A stretch of 64,000 nucleotides of DNA from Anaeromassilibacillus sp001305115 (GTDB lineage: Bacteria > Bacillota > Clostridia > Oscillospirales > Acutalibacteraceae), in the NCBI GenBank assembly GCA_042854365.1, contig AP031437.1:930001-994000 (forward strand), in the 5' to 3' direction. The stretch's first letter is position 1; each line of letters begins with the position of its first letter. The notes beneath the pieces are model-generated. The model was not told the DNA's origin. It did no database searches and saw only the letters and a list, made by a program, of their open reading frames with translations. A program made the translations under genes and the position numbers. Shown piece after piece: positions 43,096 through 51,741 of this stretch.

Positions 43096-43407
43096 TCACT
43101 CCCCAATCACTCTGGCTACGATGGTTCGTACCCATTCGTCGCCTTTCTCTTCATATAAGGCGTCCAGGCGTTGTGAAAGTGCCTGGTTTCTCGCAGCTTT
43201 ACCTTTCCATTCCTCCTCAGCGGCTGCACGTTCCTGCGGCTCGTTCAATGCGATGCGCTTGCGCGCACGCGCGAGGTATTCCTCTCGGATGCGTTCACGG
43301 CGTTCAGCCACTTCTTTTTCAGAATTGACCTTTTCCAGCTGGGCAGCATCCGTGATTTCTCTGGCTTTACGGTCCATATCCACAATTTCTTTAATCATAT
43401 CTTGCAT
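43096..43407 (-). CDS. Putative V-type ATPase subunit G/H (peripheral stalk)
   Basis: The 103-residue, highly charged protein is predicted as one long coiled coil (MDRKAREITDAAQLEKVNSE to the end). It is the first gene of the V-ATPase operon, with a GGAGG site and a consensus promoter upstream. Position and coiled-coil character match the small stalk subunit that pairs with subunit E; the sequence itself is too low in complexity for a firm family call. Confidence 0.68.
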   Translation of the reverse strand: MQDMIKEIVDMDRKAREITDAAQLEKVNSEKEVAERRERIREEYLARARKRIALNEPQERAAAEEEWKGKAARNQALSQRLDALYEEKGDEWVRTIVARVIGE

Positions 43408-43583
43408 GGCCGCAACCTCCTTCCGAACGGTAAGATTTGTTCGGCCGTATCAATCGGCCGCATACGCACAAGCAGTTCTGCAGCGTTTGGCAAAATCCAG
43501 ATAGAGTTGCCAAAGCGCACAGAACCACATTGATTCTTCATGTTTGCAAGTTATTTTAAAAGCTCTTGCAAAATTAGGTTCCT

Positions 43584-43612
43584 ATTATAGTCGTTTCTTT
43601 TGGGCTTTTCAA
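43584..43612 (-). promoter_or_regulatory. Promoter of the V-ATPase operon
   Basis: On the minus strand TTGAAA (43612-43607) and TATAAT (43589-43584) with a 17-base spacer. The leader to the first gene is about 170 bases. Confidence 0.8.
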
Positions 43613-43697
43613 TACAAATTCCGTTAAATCCACTAAATTAGAAGGGGAAAATTCGGGAAAGATTCCGAAGAAATTTATCCAATCTGCCAATATCGAT

Positions 43698-45056
43698 TTA
43701 ATTCTTTAAGCTTTGCATGGGTGCAGGAATACGCCCACCGCGGTGGATAAACTTTGCTGGGGAATACCGGTTGACCTCCATAACAGGGCCGCCCCCCAAA
43801 AGTCCGCCAAAATTGAGCTCTTCGCCTGCCTTCTTCCCAATTGCAGGGATTAGACGTACAGCGGTTGTCTTGGAATTGACCATTCCGATGGCTGCCTCGT
43901 CCGCAATAATGGCGGAGATCACCTCGGCCGGGGTATCGCCGGGAACAGCAATCATATCGAGGCCCACAGAGCAGACTGCTGTCATAGCCTCTAGTTTGAC
44001 GAGAGAGAGCGCGCCACAGCGTGCGGCATCAATCATACCGGCGTCCTCCGTCACAGGAATGAAAGCACCGGAAAGGCCGCCGACGTGGGAGGATGCCATT
44101 ATACCGCCTTTTTTGACGGCATCATTTAGAAGGGCAAGCGCGGCGGTCGTACCGTGCGCACCACAGCTTTCCAAACCCATCTCTTCTAAGATATGCGCCA
44201 CGGAATCGCCGACCGCCGGCGTTGGAGCCAAGGATAAGTCAACGATGCCGAAGGGGACAAACAGGCGGCGGGAGGCCTCCTGCGCGACCAGTTGGCCCAT
44301 ACGGGTGATTTTAAATGCAGTTTTCTTTACAATGTCAGCCACCCCGGAGAGGTCACAGTCACCAGCCTTGGCTAGAGCGGCCCGTACAACGCCCGGTCCG
44401 GAAACACCGACGTTGATGACGCAATCCGGTTCACCGGGACCGTGAAAGGCGCCTGCCATAAAGGGGTTATCCTCTGGAGCGTTGCAGAAAACAACCAGCT
44501 TTGCAGCGCCAATACAGTCGCGATCCGCTGTACGTTCTGCCACCTCGCGGACAATACCGCCCATTTTTTGGACGGCATCCATATTGATGCCCGCTTTCGT
44601 TGTGCCAATGTTGACCGATGAGCAAACAAATTCCGTTTCCGCGAGTGCTTCGGGGATACTGGCCATCAAAGCGTAATCACCCGGGCCAAACCCCTTATGC
44701 ACCAGTGCCGAATAACCTCCAATGAAATTCACACCGGTTGTTTTTGCCGCCCGGTCGAGAGCCTTAGCAAAGTGCACAGGGCTGCTTCCAGGGCAGGCAG
44801 CAGCCAACATGGCGATGGGGGTGACAGAAATACGTTTGTGAATGATCGGAATGCCATATTCTTTGCTGATGTCCTCGCCGGTCTTTACGAGATTTCCGGC
44901 ATAGCGGCAGATTTTATCATAAATTTTATCGCACGCGGCCGCTACATTGCTATCAGCGCAATCCAACAGGGAAATCCCCATGGTGATGGTACGTACATCC
45001 AGATTTTCATTGTCGATCATATTGATCGTTTCCAGAATATCGTGGGAATTGAGCAT
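43698..45056 (-). CDS. UPF0210 / DUF711 (PFL-like) family protein
   Basis: This 452-residue conserved protein has a glycyl-radical-enzyme-like barrel but no demonstrated function. The features HDILETINMIDNENLDVRTI, SVTPIAMLAAACPGSSPVHF and LGGGPVMEVNRYSP are family hallmarks. It follows the ACT-domain UPF0237 gene, a pairing conserved across Firmicutes and archaea, suggesting that the small protein regulates it. No radical-SAM activase is nearby. Confidence 0.88.
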   Translation of the reverse strand: MLNSHDILETINMIDNENLDVRTITMGISLLDCADSNVAAACDKIYDKICRYAGNLVKTGEDISKEYGIPIIHKRISVTPIAMLAAACPGSSPVHFAKALDRAAKTTGVNFIGGYSALVHKGFGPGDYALMASIPEALAETEFVCSSVNIGTTKAGINMDAVQKMGGIVREVAERTADRDCIGAAKLVVFCNAPEDNPFMAGAFHGPGEPDCVINVGVSGPGVVRAALAKAGDCDLSGVADIVKKTAFKITRMGQLVAQEASRRLFVPFGIVDLSLAPTPAVGDSVAHILEEMGLESCGAHGTTAALALLNDAVKKGGIMASSHVGGLSGAFIPVTEDAGMIDAARCGALSLVKLEAMTAVCSVGLDMIAVPGDTPAEVISAIIADEAAIGMVNSKTTAVRLIPAIGKKAGEELNFGGLLGGGPVMEVNRYSPAKFIHRGGRIPAPMQSLKN

Positions 45057-45170
45057 ATTTGGGACTCACTCCTTATCTTTTACTCGAGAGCTTGTAGAAA
45101 TGAATAGAAAAATTTGATGAAGATTTAAGGCATGCATGTAGAAAGGCAGCAAATACCTTAAAAGGGTTGA

Positions 45171-45440
45171 TCAGATGCGATGCATGGAATTGAAGATGTC
45201 CTCATGCATAACATGGATGGTCAGCCCCATGCCTTCTCCGATGGCGGTGAGCGCATCCACCAACTCTTGGAACGGGATGGAACATTTAGAGATGTCCACC
45301 ATCATAATCATGGCAAACAGATCCTGTAGGACGGACTGGGTTACTTCTACAACATTGACGTTATGCTCTGCACAGATGGAGGAAACGCGGGCCAGAATGC
45401 CCACCATGTCCTTTCCAATTACGGTGATGACTGCACGCAT
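45171..45440 (-). CDS. ACT-domain protein, UPF0237 family
   Basis: This is an 89-residue single ACT domain (RAVITVIGKDMVGILARVSS, NVNVVEVTQSVLQDLFAMIM), the family's exact usual length. The longer frame upstream is rejected because GGGAGG lies before the ATG at 45440. It probably binds a small ligand such as an amino acid and modulates the UPF0210 protein encoded 114 bases downstream. Confidence 0.9.
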   Translation of the reverse strand: MRAVITVIGKDMVGILARVSSICAEHNVNVVEVTQSVLQDLFAMIMMVDISKCSIPFQELVDALTAIGEGMGLTIHVMHEDIFNSMHRI

Positions 45441-45889
45441 AAATAATAACCTCCCAATTATCTTTTTTGGAATACAGCCGAAACGGCCAAAAAGGCTCTC
45501 CGAATCTGCACAAATGCAGTCCGGAATGCACAAAATACTTGTCCTCATTATGAACGGAAATGAATCTTATGTCAAGAAAAGGGAGCGGCCTTTCCCTTGG
45601 AAAAGCGCCAGATGTTATTCCTGAAAAAGAGAGAAGAGGGCGCAAAACAAATCGAAACATCCAACAGAATATATGGTTAAACTGCGTAAAATCCAGCGGC
45701 GGCGCGGTCTGCTTATGCATCTCTTGGGAAATATGTTTAAAAACGGAAGCGTTTTCCAACGCCAAAATGGGAAGGATTCATCTATAAATAAAGTCGATTC
45801 TATGTTAGACTGAATACAAATAAAAGGCGGATGATTCTGCTTTGCGATCATACATAATGGACCGATTTTTTTAGAAAGTGAGTTGGACA
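45441..45889. other. Divergent intergenic region upstream of UPF0237 and the PHP gene
   Basis: There is no supported gene in about 450 bases. A 46-codon plus-strand frame (45665-45805, MVKLRKIQRRRGLLMHLL and so on) is open and basic but lacks a ribosome-binding site. A small GCCG/CGGC hairpin is near 45477. Confidence 0.4.
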
Positions 45890-46702
45890 ATGAAATATAG
45901 ATATCTTTCGGATTGCCACACCCATAGTGATTGTTCCCGCGATGCTTCTGACCCGACGATGATGCTGTGCGAATGTGCGTGCCGGTTGGGGCTTTACGCA
46001 TTGACCATCACGGACCACTGCGAGTGTAATGTTTATGAAGAGGACGGTTATGACCGTTCGGTCCGGCAGTCGTATTTCGAAGCGCGTAAGGCTTCCGCTG
46101 TATTTCATGGCCGCCTGCATGTGCGGGCTGGGGTGGAAATTGGGCAGCCCATGCAAAACTTGGCGGCAGCGGAAGAAATCCTGGATGCCTGCGATTTTGA
46201 TTTTGTGCTTGCCTCCGTACACAATGTGCGGGGAATGCCCGATTTTTATGAGCTAGATTACAGCCAGGTGGATATTACAAAGGTATTGCATCTTTATTTT
46301 GACGAGATTTTGGAAACCATCGAATGGGGAAAGTTTGATTCTCTGGCACATCTAACTTATCCTTGGCGGTACATCGTTGGGGAGCATGGCCTTGCCATCG
46401 ACAATGCACAATTTTCCGGACGCATCGATGAAGTTTTAAAAGCATTGATTAAAAAGGGAAAGGCTTTGGAGGTCAATACCAGCGGCTTACGCCAAAAATT
46501 GGGGGATACTATGCCGAATTTGCCGATTGTAGAGCGGTATCATGAATTGGGAGGAAAGCTCATAACGCTTGGTTCGGATGCACACCGTTGGCCGGACGTC
46601 TGCGGTGGCGTGGAACAAGGGATGGAATTGATTAAAAAAGCAGGTTTTACACATTTTTCCCTGTATTCCCACCACGAGCCAAAGCTGCTTCCCATTGAGT
46701 GA
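45890..46702 (+). CDS. PHP-domain histidinol-phosphatase family protein
   Basis: This is a 270-residue metal-dependent phosphoesterase with the PHP motifs DCHTHSDCSRDA, LTITDHCECN, GVEIGQP, DFVLASVHNV and LITLGSDAHRW. It resembles HisK-type histidinol-phosphatases, but no his genes are nearby, so a broader phosphatase role is possible. The ATG at 45890 is preferred to the upstream GTG at 45878 because GAAAGTGAG is correctly placed. A terminator follows. Confidence 0.85.
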   Translation: MKYRYLSDCHTHSDCSRDASDPTMMLCECACRLGLYALTITDHCECNVYEEDGYDRSVRQSYFEARKASAVFHGRLHVRAGVEIGQPMQNLAAAEEILDACDFDFVLASVHNVRGMPDFYELDYSQVDITKVLHLYFDEILETIEWGKFDSLAHLTYPWRYIVGEHGLAIDNAQFSGRIDEVLKALIKKGKALEVNTSGLRQKLGDTMPNLPIVERYHELGGKLITLGSDAHRWPDVCGGVEQGMELIKKAGFTHFSLYSHHEPKLLPIE

Positions 46703-46737
46703 TCTGAGCGCCGTATCCAATTCACCCATGATTTACG

Positions 46738-46772
46738 AGAAGGCTTTTCCGAAAACAGCGGAAGAGCCTTCT
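46738..46772 (+). terminator. Terminator of the PHP gene
   Basis: AGAAGGCT and AGCCTTCT with inner CCG/CGG pairing form a hairpin, followed by AATTTTAT. Confidence 0.65.
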
Positions 46773-46905
46773 AATTTTATGGATTGGATATTTCCATTGG
46801 CCTTCATTTGATGTATACTATATCTTATTATCCGATTTTTCAGATGATGCCAAGGGTTCCAGTCCTTTTGGAACCTTCCAATTTTTAACTGGAGGAGTGA
46901 ATGTC

Positions 46906-47391
46906 ATGGATCGTTTATTGGAATTGTTGAATCAAAATGCCCGTCTGACTACCCGCCAGCTGGCCACCATGCTGGACCGCCCTGAATCGGAAATCTGCAA
47001 CCAGATGGACGCCTATGAAAAGGCGGGAATTATCCGTGGTTATCAGACGTTGATTAATTGGGAACGAGCCGATGCAAACAAGGCGTTTGCCTTGATCGAA
47101 CTGCGCGTTACTCCGAAGCGCGACCGTGGATTTGACGAGATCGCACAAAAAATCATGCAGTTTGAAGAGGTGGACAGCGTTTATTTAATGTCTGGCGGAT
47201 TCGATTTGGCTGTGATGGTGCATGGGGATACGATGCAACAAATTGCAATGTTTGTTGCCCGCCGCTTGTCCTTGCTGGATTCGGTACTTTCGACGGCCAC
47301 CCATTTTATTTTGACCCGTTACAAGGATGGCGGCGTAGTCCTCAATACGGAGGATGAAAACGATGAGAGAAGGAGTGTGCTCTGTGATTGA
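46906..47391 (+). CDS. Lrp/AsnC-family transcriptional regulator
   Basis: This is a 161-residue regulator with an N-terminal helix-turn-helix (RLLELLNQNARLTTRQLATM) and a C-terminal Lrp/RAM ligand domain (AFALIELRVTPKRDRGFDEI, FEEVDSVYLMSGGFDLAVMV). GGAGGAG precedes the ATG at 46906. It overlaps the next gene by eight bases, so it very likely controls the aminotransferase in response to an amino acid. Confidence 0.92.
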   Translation: MDRLLELLNQNARLTTRQLATMLDRPESEICNQMDAYEKAGIIRGYQTLINWERADANKAFALIELRVTPKRDRGFDEIAQKIMQFEEVDSVYLMSGGFDLAVMVHGDTMQQIAMFVARRLSLLDSVLSTATHFILTRYKDGGVVLNTEDENDERRSVLCD

Positions 47392-48559
47392 CTATAGCAC
47401 CGTGCTGAACAAGAAGGTGCAGGCGATCAAGCCATCCGGTATCCGCCGTTTCTTTGACATCGCCAATGAGATGGAAAATGTGATCTCCCTCTCCATTGGA
47501 GAGCCGGACTTTACAACTCCGTGGCATGTTCGAGAAGAAGGAATTCATTCCTTAGAGGACGGCAAAACGTGGTATTCTCCAAACCGTGGCTTTATGGAAC
47601 TGCGCCGGGAAATTGCGCGTTGGCTCAAGCGCCATTACCATGTGGATTATAATGATAAAGATGAGATTCTTGTCACTGTGGGCGGATCAGAGGCCATTGA
47701 TCTCTGTCTGCGTTCTCTTATTTGCCCGGGGGATGAGGTGCTCATTCCGGAGCCCTCTTTTGTTTGTTATGTGCCATTGACAGAGATGGCAGGAGGGGTT
47801 CCAGTTGTTTTGGAGACCAAGGCGGAGGACTGTTTCCGTGTGACTCCGGAGGCTCTGCGCGCCAAGATCACGCCCAAGACAAAGCTGCTCATTTTACCCT
47901 ATCCGAACAATCCAACCGGTGCGGTGATGCGCAGGGAACATCTCCAGGCAATTGCGGAGGTGGTTCGGGAAAACAATTTGATGGTGTTGTCGGACGAGAT
48001 TTACAGCGCCCTTACTTACGGGGATACCAACCATGTCACGTTCAGCGCAATAGATGGCATGCGGGAAAGGACCATTGTGGTGAACGGATTCTCCAAAGCA
48101 TTTGCCATGACGGGATGGCGTTTGGGATATGCGGTTGGTCCAGCGGACATCATCAAGGCGATGACAAAACTCCATCAGTATGGCATTATGAGTGCGCCAA
48201 CCACAGCGCAGTATGCTGCAATTGAAGCCCTTAAAAATGGTGACGAGGACATCGTTTACATGCGCGAACAGTACGATATGCGCCGCCGTTTGGTAGTAGA
48301 TGGTTTTAATTCGATGGGGCTGACCTGTTTTGAACCGGAAGGCGCATTTTATGTGTTTCCTTGTATTAAAAAGACCGGTCTGTGTTCAGAGGAGTTTTGT
48401 GAAAAACTGCTTTATGACGAGCATGTAGCCGTGGTTCCAGGGACTGCATTTGGCGACTGTGGCGAAGGCTTCGTGCGTGTCTCATATTCCTATTCCATCA
48501 AACATATCACCGAGGCGCTTTCACGAATTGAACATTTCATCAAGCGATTTGAACCTTGA
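47384..48559 (+). CDS. PLP-dependent aminotransferase, class I/II
   Basis: This is a 391-residue fold-type I aminotransferase. It has SLSIGEPDFTTPWHVREEG, the pyrophosphate-binding ILPYPNNPTGAVM, SDEIYSALTYG and the PLP lysine in VVNGFSKAFAMTGWRLGYA, with C-terminal Arg in GFVRVSYSYS. The substrate is probably an aromatic or branched amino acid. The GTG at 47384 is chosen because of AAGGAGTG upstream and coupling to the Lrp stop. Confidence 0.92.
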   Translation: MIDYSTVLNKKVQAIKPSGIRRFFDIANEMENVISLSIGEPDFTTPWHVREEGIHSLEDGKTWYSPNRGFMELRREIARWLKRHYHVDYNDKDEILVTVGGSEAIDLCLRSLICPGDEVLIPEPSFVCYVPLTEMAGGVPVVLETKAEDCFRVTPEALRAKITPKTKLLILPYPNNPTGAVMRREHLQAIAEVVRENNLMVLSDEIYSALTYGDTNHVTFSAIDGMRERTIVVNGFSKAFAMTGWRLGYAVGPADIIKAMTKLHQYGIMSAPTTAQYAAIEALKNGDEDIVYMREQYDMRRRLVVDGFNSMGLTCFEPEGAFYVFPCIKKTGLCSEEFCEKLLYDEHVAVVPGTAFGDCGEGFVRVSYSYSIKHITEALSRIEHFIKRFEP

Positions 48560-48579
48560 GCATGGGGGATTCGTCGGCG

Positions 48580-49716
48580 ATGAAAAAGCAGGTGTACCTT
48601 TCTGCCTGTGCGGAATATGATTTTGAGACGGTACGCCATGTGTTACGGGAACAGTTGGATGCGCTCCATGTGCAAGAATTCCTGTTTCCAGGATGCCGTG
48701 TGGTTTTAAAACCCAATTTGGTGCTTCGTTCCAAACCGGAGGAGGGGATGATTACCCATCCGGTGGTAGTCGCTGCGGTAGCGGTAGAGCTCTTTGAACG
48801 GGGCGCCGGACAGGTTGTGGTTGCAGAAAGCCCCGGTGGCCCCTATTCTCCGCCTCTGTTGCGTTCGATTTATGAGGCGGGCGGATACACAGAAATGGCC
48901 AAGATGTATGGATTTGCCTTGAATAACGATTGTTCATATGCAGCGCTGGAAGTTCCGCAGGGACGCCGTTCCAAACAGTTTGACATTATACGGCCTATTT
49001 TAGAGGCAGACGTTCTGGTCAACATTGCAAAGCTGAAAACCCACGGAATGATGGGCTTGAGCGCTGCGGTAAAGAATCTATTTGGATGTGTGCCGGGTTT
49101 GATGAAACCAGAGCTACATTGCCGTTTTCCAGAGCGGGAGGCCTTTGCAGAGATGCTGGTCGATTTGTGCTGTGCCTTAAAACCATCGCTCAATGTGGTT
49201 GATGGGATTGTGGGGATGGAGGGCAATGGCCCGACTGGCGGAAAGCCGCGCTTTGTGGGAGCGTTGGCCGCTTCGCGGGACCCGTTTGCTTTGGATTTGG
49301 TCTGCGCGGCGTTAATCCATCAATCGCCCGTCCAGGTCCCTTATTTGCGGGCGGGAATGGCGCGCAACGTATGTCCGGAGAGCGTCGAAGAACTTATCCT
49401 TTTGGGGACGTCATTGCCGTCTTTGTCCGTTCCGGATTTTGAACAACCGGAGTCGTGTAGTGTCAACTTTTTGGATTGGCTGCCAAAATTTCTTCGTCCT
49501 TTGGCGGAAAAAATTACCACGCCTGTGCCACGCATCCAGCAGAACAATTGTGTAGGGTGTGGAAAGTGTGCGGAGAGCTGTCCACAGCACACCATACGAA
49601 TGGTAGACGGGCATGCAACCATCGATTACCGAAACTGTATCCGCTGCTATTGCTGCCACGAAATGTGCCCAAAGCATGTGATCGACATCAAGCGTTTTCG
49701 GCTGTTTCGTTTATAA
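48580..49716 (+). CDS. DUF362 protein with C-terminal 2[4Fe-4S] ferredoxin domain
   Basis: The 378-residue product has an N-terminal DUF362 region (residues about 5-280: VVLKPNLVLRSKPEEGMITH, KLKTHGMMGLSAAVKNLFG, VDGIVGMEGNGPTGG) and two 4Fe-4S motifs (CVGCGKCAESCP, CIRCYCCHEMCP). The biochemical role is unknown; electron transfer is implied by the clusters. The ATG at 48580 has GGGGGA ten bases before it. It is the third gene of the Lrp-aminotransferase operon. Confidence 0.88.
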   Translation: MKKQVYLSACAEYDFETVRHVLREQLDALHVQEFLFPGCRVVLKPNLVLRSKPEEGMITHPVVVAAVAVELFERGAGQVVVAESPGGPYSPPLLRSIYEAGGYTEMAKMYGFALNNDCSYAALEVPQGRRSKQFDIIRPILEADVLVNIAKLKTHGMMGLSAAVKNLFGCVPGLMKPELHCRFPEREAFAEMLVDLCCALKPSLNVVDGIVGMEGNGPTGGKPRFVGALAASRDPFALDLVCAALIHQSPVQVPYLRAGMARNVCPESVEELILLGTSLPSLSVPDFEQPESCSVNFLDWLPKFLRPLAEKITTPVPRIQQNNCVGCGKCAESCPQHTIRMVDGHATIDYRNCIRCYCCHEMCPKHVIDIKRFRLFRL

Positions 49717-49732
49717 ATAAAAGGATTTTTCT

Positions 49733-49756
49733 GGGATTGCCGTATGTGGTAATCCC
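49733..49756 (+). terminator. Short hairpin before ispE
   Basis: GGGATTGCC pairs with GGTAATCCC (one G-T), followed by GGTTTTGC. It is a weak terminator or attenuator between the DUF362 gene and ispE. Confidence 0.5.
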
Positions 49757-49779
49757 GGTTTTGCTGTGGGGGATGATCT

Positions 49780-50640
49780 ATGCGAATCAAGGCATATGCA
49801 AAAATCAATCTGGCTTTGGACATTGTGGGCAGGCGTTCGGATGGTTATCATGTACTGGATATGGTGATGCACACCATTTCGCTCCACGATACGCTCACTA
49901 TCAAACGGGGTACAGGGGGACTTTCGATCACTTGTGCAAGGGAGGATGTGCCGTGCGGTGAGGGCAATACCGTTTACCGCGCAGCGAATGCCTTTTTCCA
50001 AGCGATTCAGACACTGCCCGACGTATCCATCGTGATTGAAAAGCAAATCCCTTCTCAGGCAGGCCTGGCAGGAGGAAGTGCGGATGCAGCAGCGACTCTC
50101 CACGCATTGAATCGATTGTATCATGCGAAGTTGCCTTTGGAGACGCTCTGCGAGCTTGGTTTGACCGTAGGGGCGGATGTTCCCTTCTGTTTATGTGGGG
50201 GTTCTGCGCGCGTCCAGGGAATCGGAGAGATCCTGAAACCTGCGCCGTTGCTGCCAAAGTGTTGGTTGGTGGTCTGCAAGCCTCCCACGGGTGTGGACAC
50301 GCGGCTGGCATACCGGGCAGTGGATGAACAGGGAGGAGGCCCTTCCGCACATGCCCAACACGTTTTAGAGGCTCTGCAGCGAGGCGACTTGAAAAAGATT
50401 GGAGCAACTTTAGGGAATGTATTTGAAGAAGTTCTACAGCTACCAGAGGTGAAAACGATTAAGGAACAGATGCTTGCATGGGATGCAAAAGGGACTTGTA
50501 TGACCGGCAGTGGGTCAGCCGTATATGGCTTGTTCGATCAAGCGGATGCCGCTGTAAACTGTGGAGAACAGCTGCGGCCGTTCTATCCAGAAACGTTTGT
50601 GTGCCAGCCAATGGGCATGCCTGTAGAATTTATGGAATAA
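49780..50640 (+). CDS. ispE: 4-diphosphocytidyl-2-C-methyl-D-erythritol kinase
   Basis: This GHMP kinase of the non-mevalonate isoprenoid pathway phosphorylates CDP-methylerythritol. The 286 residues include AYAKINLALDIVGRRSDGYH, the GHMP loop IPSQAGLAGGSADAAATL and the C-terminal MTGSGSAVYGLF. A GGGGG-rich site precedes the ATG. No other MEP gene is adjacent. Confidence 0.95.
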   Translation: MRIKAYAKINLALDIVGRRSDGYHVLDMVMHTISLHDTLTIKRGTGGLSITCAREDVPCGEGNTVYRAANAFFQAIQTLPDVSIVIEKQIPSQAGLAGGSADAAATLHALNRLYHAKLPLETLCELGLTVGADVPFCLCGGSARVQGIGEILKPAPLLPKCWLVVCKPPTGVDTRLAYRAVDEQGGGPSAHAQHVLEALQRGDLKKIGATLGNVFEEVLQLPEVKTIKEQMLAWDAKGTCMTGSGSAVYGLFDQADAAVNCGEQLRPFYPETFVCQPMGMPVEFME

Positions 50641-50717
50641 AATGGAGCACATAAACCTTTTTAGGGCTTCGTCCACAGAACCGTGTAGATACAAAAGTAT
50701 CCCCCATCCCGGTGTGT

Positions 50718-50830
50718 GAACAGGTCCAGTAAAAACGGACAATAGACAAAGCCCCCTGATGTGGGAAAATGGTGCACTGCCCCAGTTTGTGCGGATAGCA
50801 CAAGCTGGGGCAGTGCACCATTGGCATGAG
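50718..50830. repeat. IS-end-like element with a 23-bp-stem hairpin
   Basis: From 50718 (GAACAGGTCC) to 50770 the sequence matches the minus strand of the IS right end and its outer flank at about 13190-13133, with a few mismatches. A perfect-but-one-wobble hairpin follows: 50770-50792 with 50798-50820, loop GGATA. Part of the stem resembles the other IS end (CTGCCCCA near 11891). There is no coding sequence. It could be a non-autonomous relative of the IS, or a relic. It lies between the convergent ispE and DUF4190-like genes and may stop transcription. Confidence 0.75.
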
Positions 50831-50845
50831 GGATATTTTATTTGT

Positions 50846-51487
50846 TCAAGATGTTAACAACATAAAAGAAAGCACAAAATTTAGGACCCAAATGACAATT
50901 CCAAGAACAAGGCCAATGATGCCTGTGATAAAACCGGCGGTTGCCAGGCCTTTTGCAGTGCTCTGTTTACCAACTTTGCCGGTTGAAATTCCAATGATAC
51001 CGAGGATGACACCAGCTAATGGAATATACAGAGAAGCGATGATACTGAGAATACCTGTAATAATGGATACAGTTGCCTTGCTGGTGGGATTATGTATGGC
51101 TACAGGGACAGGAGCCGGAATTGGCTGTGCCATGCCATCCATTGTTGGAGGAGATTGTACAGAGGCCGTATCTGGAATCTCCTGTGTCAGCAGCCGCACT
51201 AAATTTTGAACTCGGCTGTTCAATTCGCTCTTGGGCAGAGCGCCATAAAAACCGGTCAAACCGTGCTCGCCAAAGGATTTAATCCAAGCCTCTAAATGGA
51301 CTTTTCCCTGTCCATATTCCAATTTAATAAATTGGGGAGCGGTGACGGCCCCGATGCCCTTTTTCCAAACATTTTCCCCTTTGTAAACCGTCTGCTGGAA
51401 GCCTTCTTTGGTCAAAAAATCCTCTGCGATGAATTTAATGAGGTCATCCGATTTGTTCACATTGTACTCTGCAACGTATCTGGACAT
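50846..51487 (-). CDS. Membrane protein with DUF4190-like C-terminus
   Basis: In this 213-residue protein the N-terminal ~110 residues are soluble (MSRYVAEYNVNKSDDLIKF, FIKLEYGQGKVHLEAWIK). A Pro-rich linker follows, and then two hydrophobic segments (VSIITGILSIIASLYIPLAG and GFITGIIGLVLGIVIWVL) of the DUF4190 type with the GKxxxKQSTAKGLATAG loop. The function is unknown. The ATG at 51487 is preceded by GGGAGGGAG. Confidence 0.72.
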   Translation of the reverse strand: MSRYVAEYNVNKSDDLIKFIAEDFLTKEGFQQTVYKGENVWKKGIGAVTAPQFIKLEYGQGKVHLEAWIKSFGEHGLTGFYGALPKSELNSRVQNLVRLLTQEIPDTASVQSPPTMDGMAQPIPAPVPVAIHNPTSKATVSIITGILSIIASLYIPLAGVILGIIGISTGKVGKQSTAKGLATAGFITGIIGLVLGIVIWVLNFVLSFMLLTS

Positions 51488-51741
51488 AGTCTCCCTCCCA
51501 TTTTTAGATATTAGCATTATATCTGACAATTTATAATTTGTCAAATAATTTCTTGTGAATTTGTACATTTTTTACGTTGATAGGTGGGGTTTTACACCGA
51601 AAAATGAAGAAGTATAGCATCGGTTATCTTTTTTAACTGTTACATTTTATAGGTAGGATGGCGACTTTTTTTACAAATCGACGTATAATTTGAAAAAAAT
51701 GGGACAATACTCCCGACATCAAACATAAAGAGGGATGTTCC

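Noticed and set aside
45665..45805. 46-codon basic ORF in the UPF0237/PHP spacer
   Set aside because: Open frame but without ribosome-binding site or similarity that I recognise.
49476..49961. 161-codon ORF overlapping the DUF362 and ispE genes
   Set aside because: It spans two well-supported genes in another frame and has no domain.
51661..51690. Sigma-F promoter of spoIIR
   Set aside because: A TATAAT is present at 51684, but neither a sigma-A -35 nor the sigma-F consensus could be matched with confidence.
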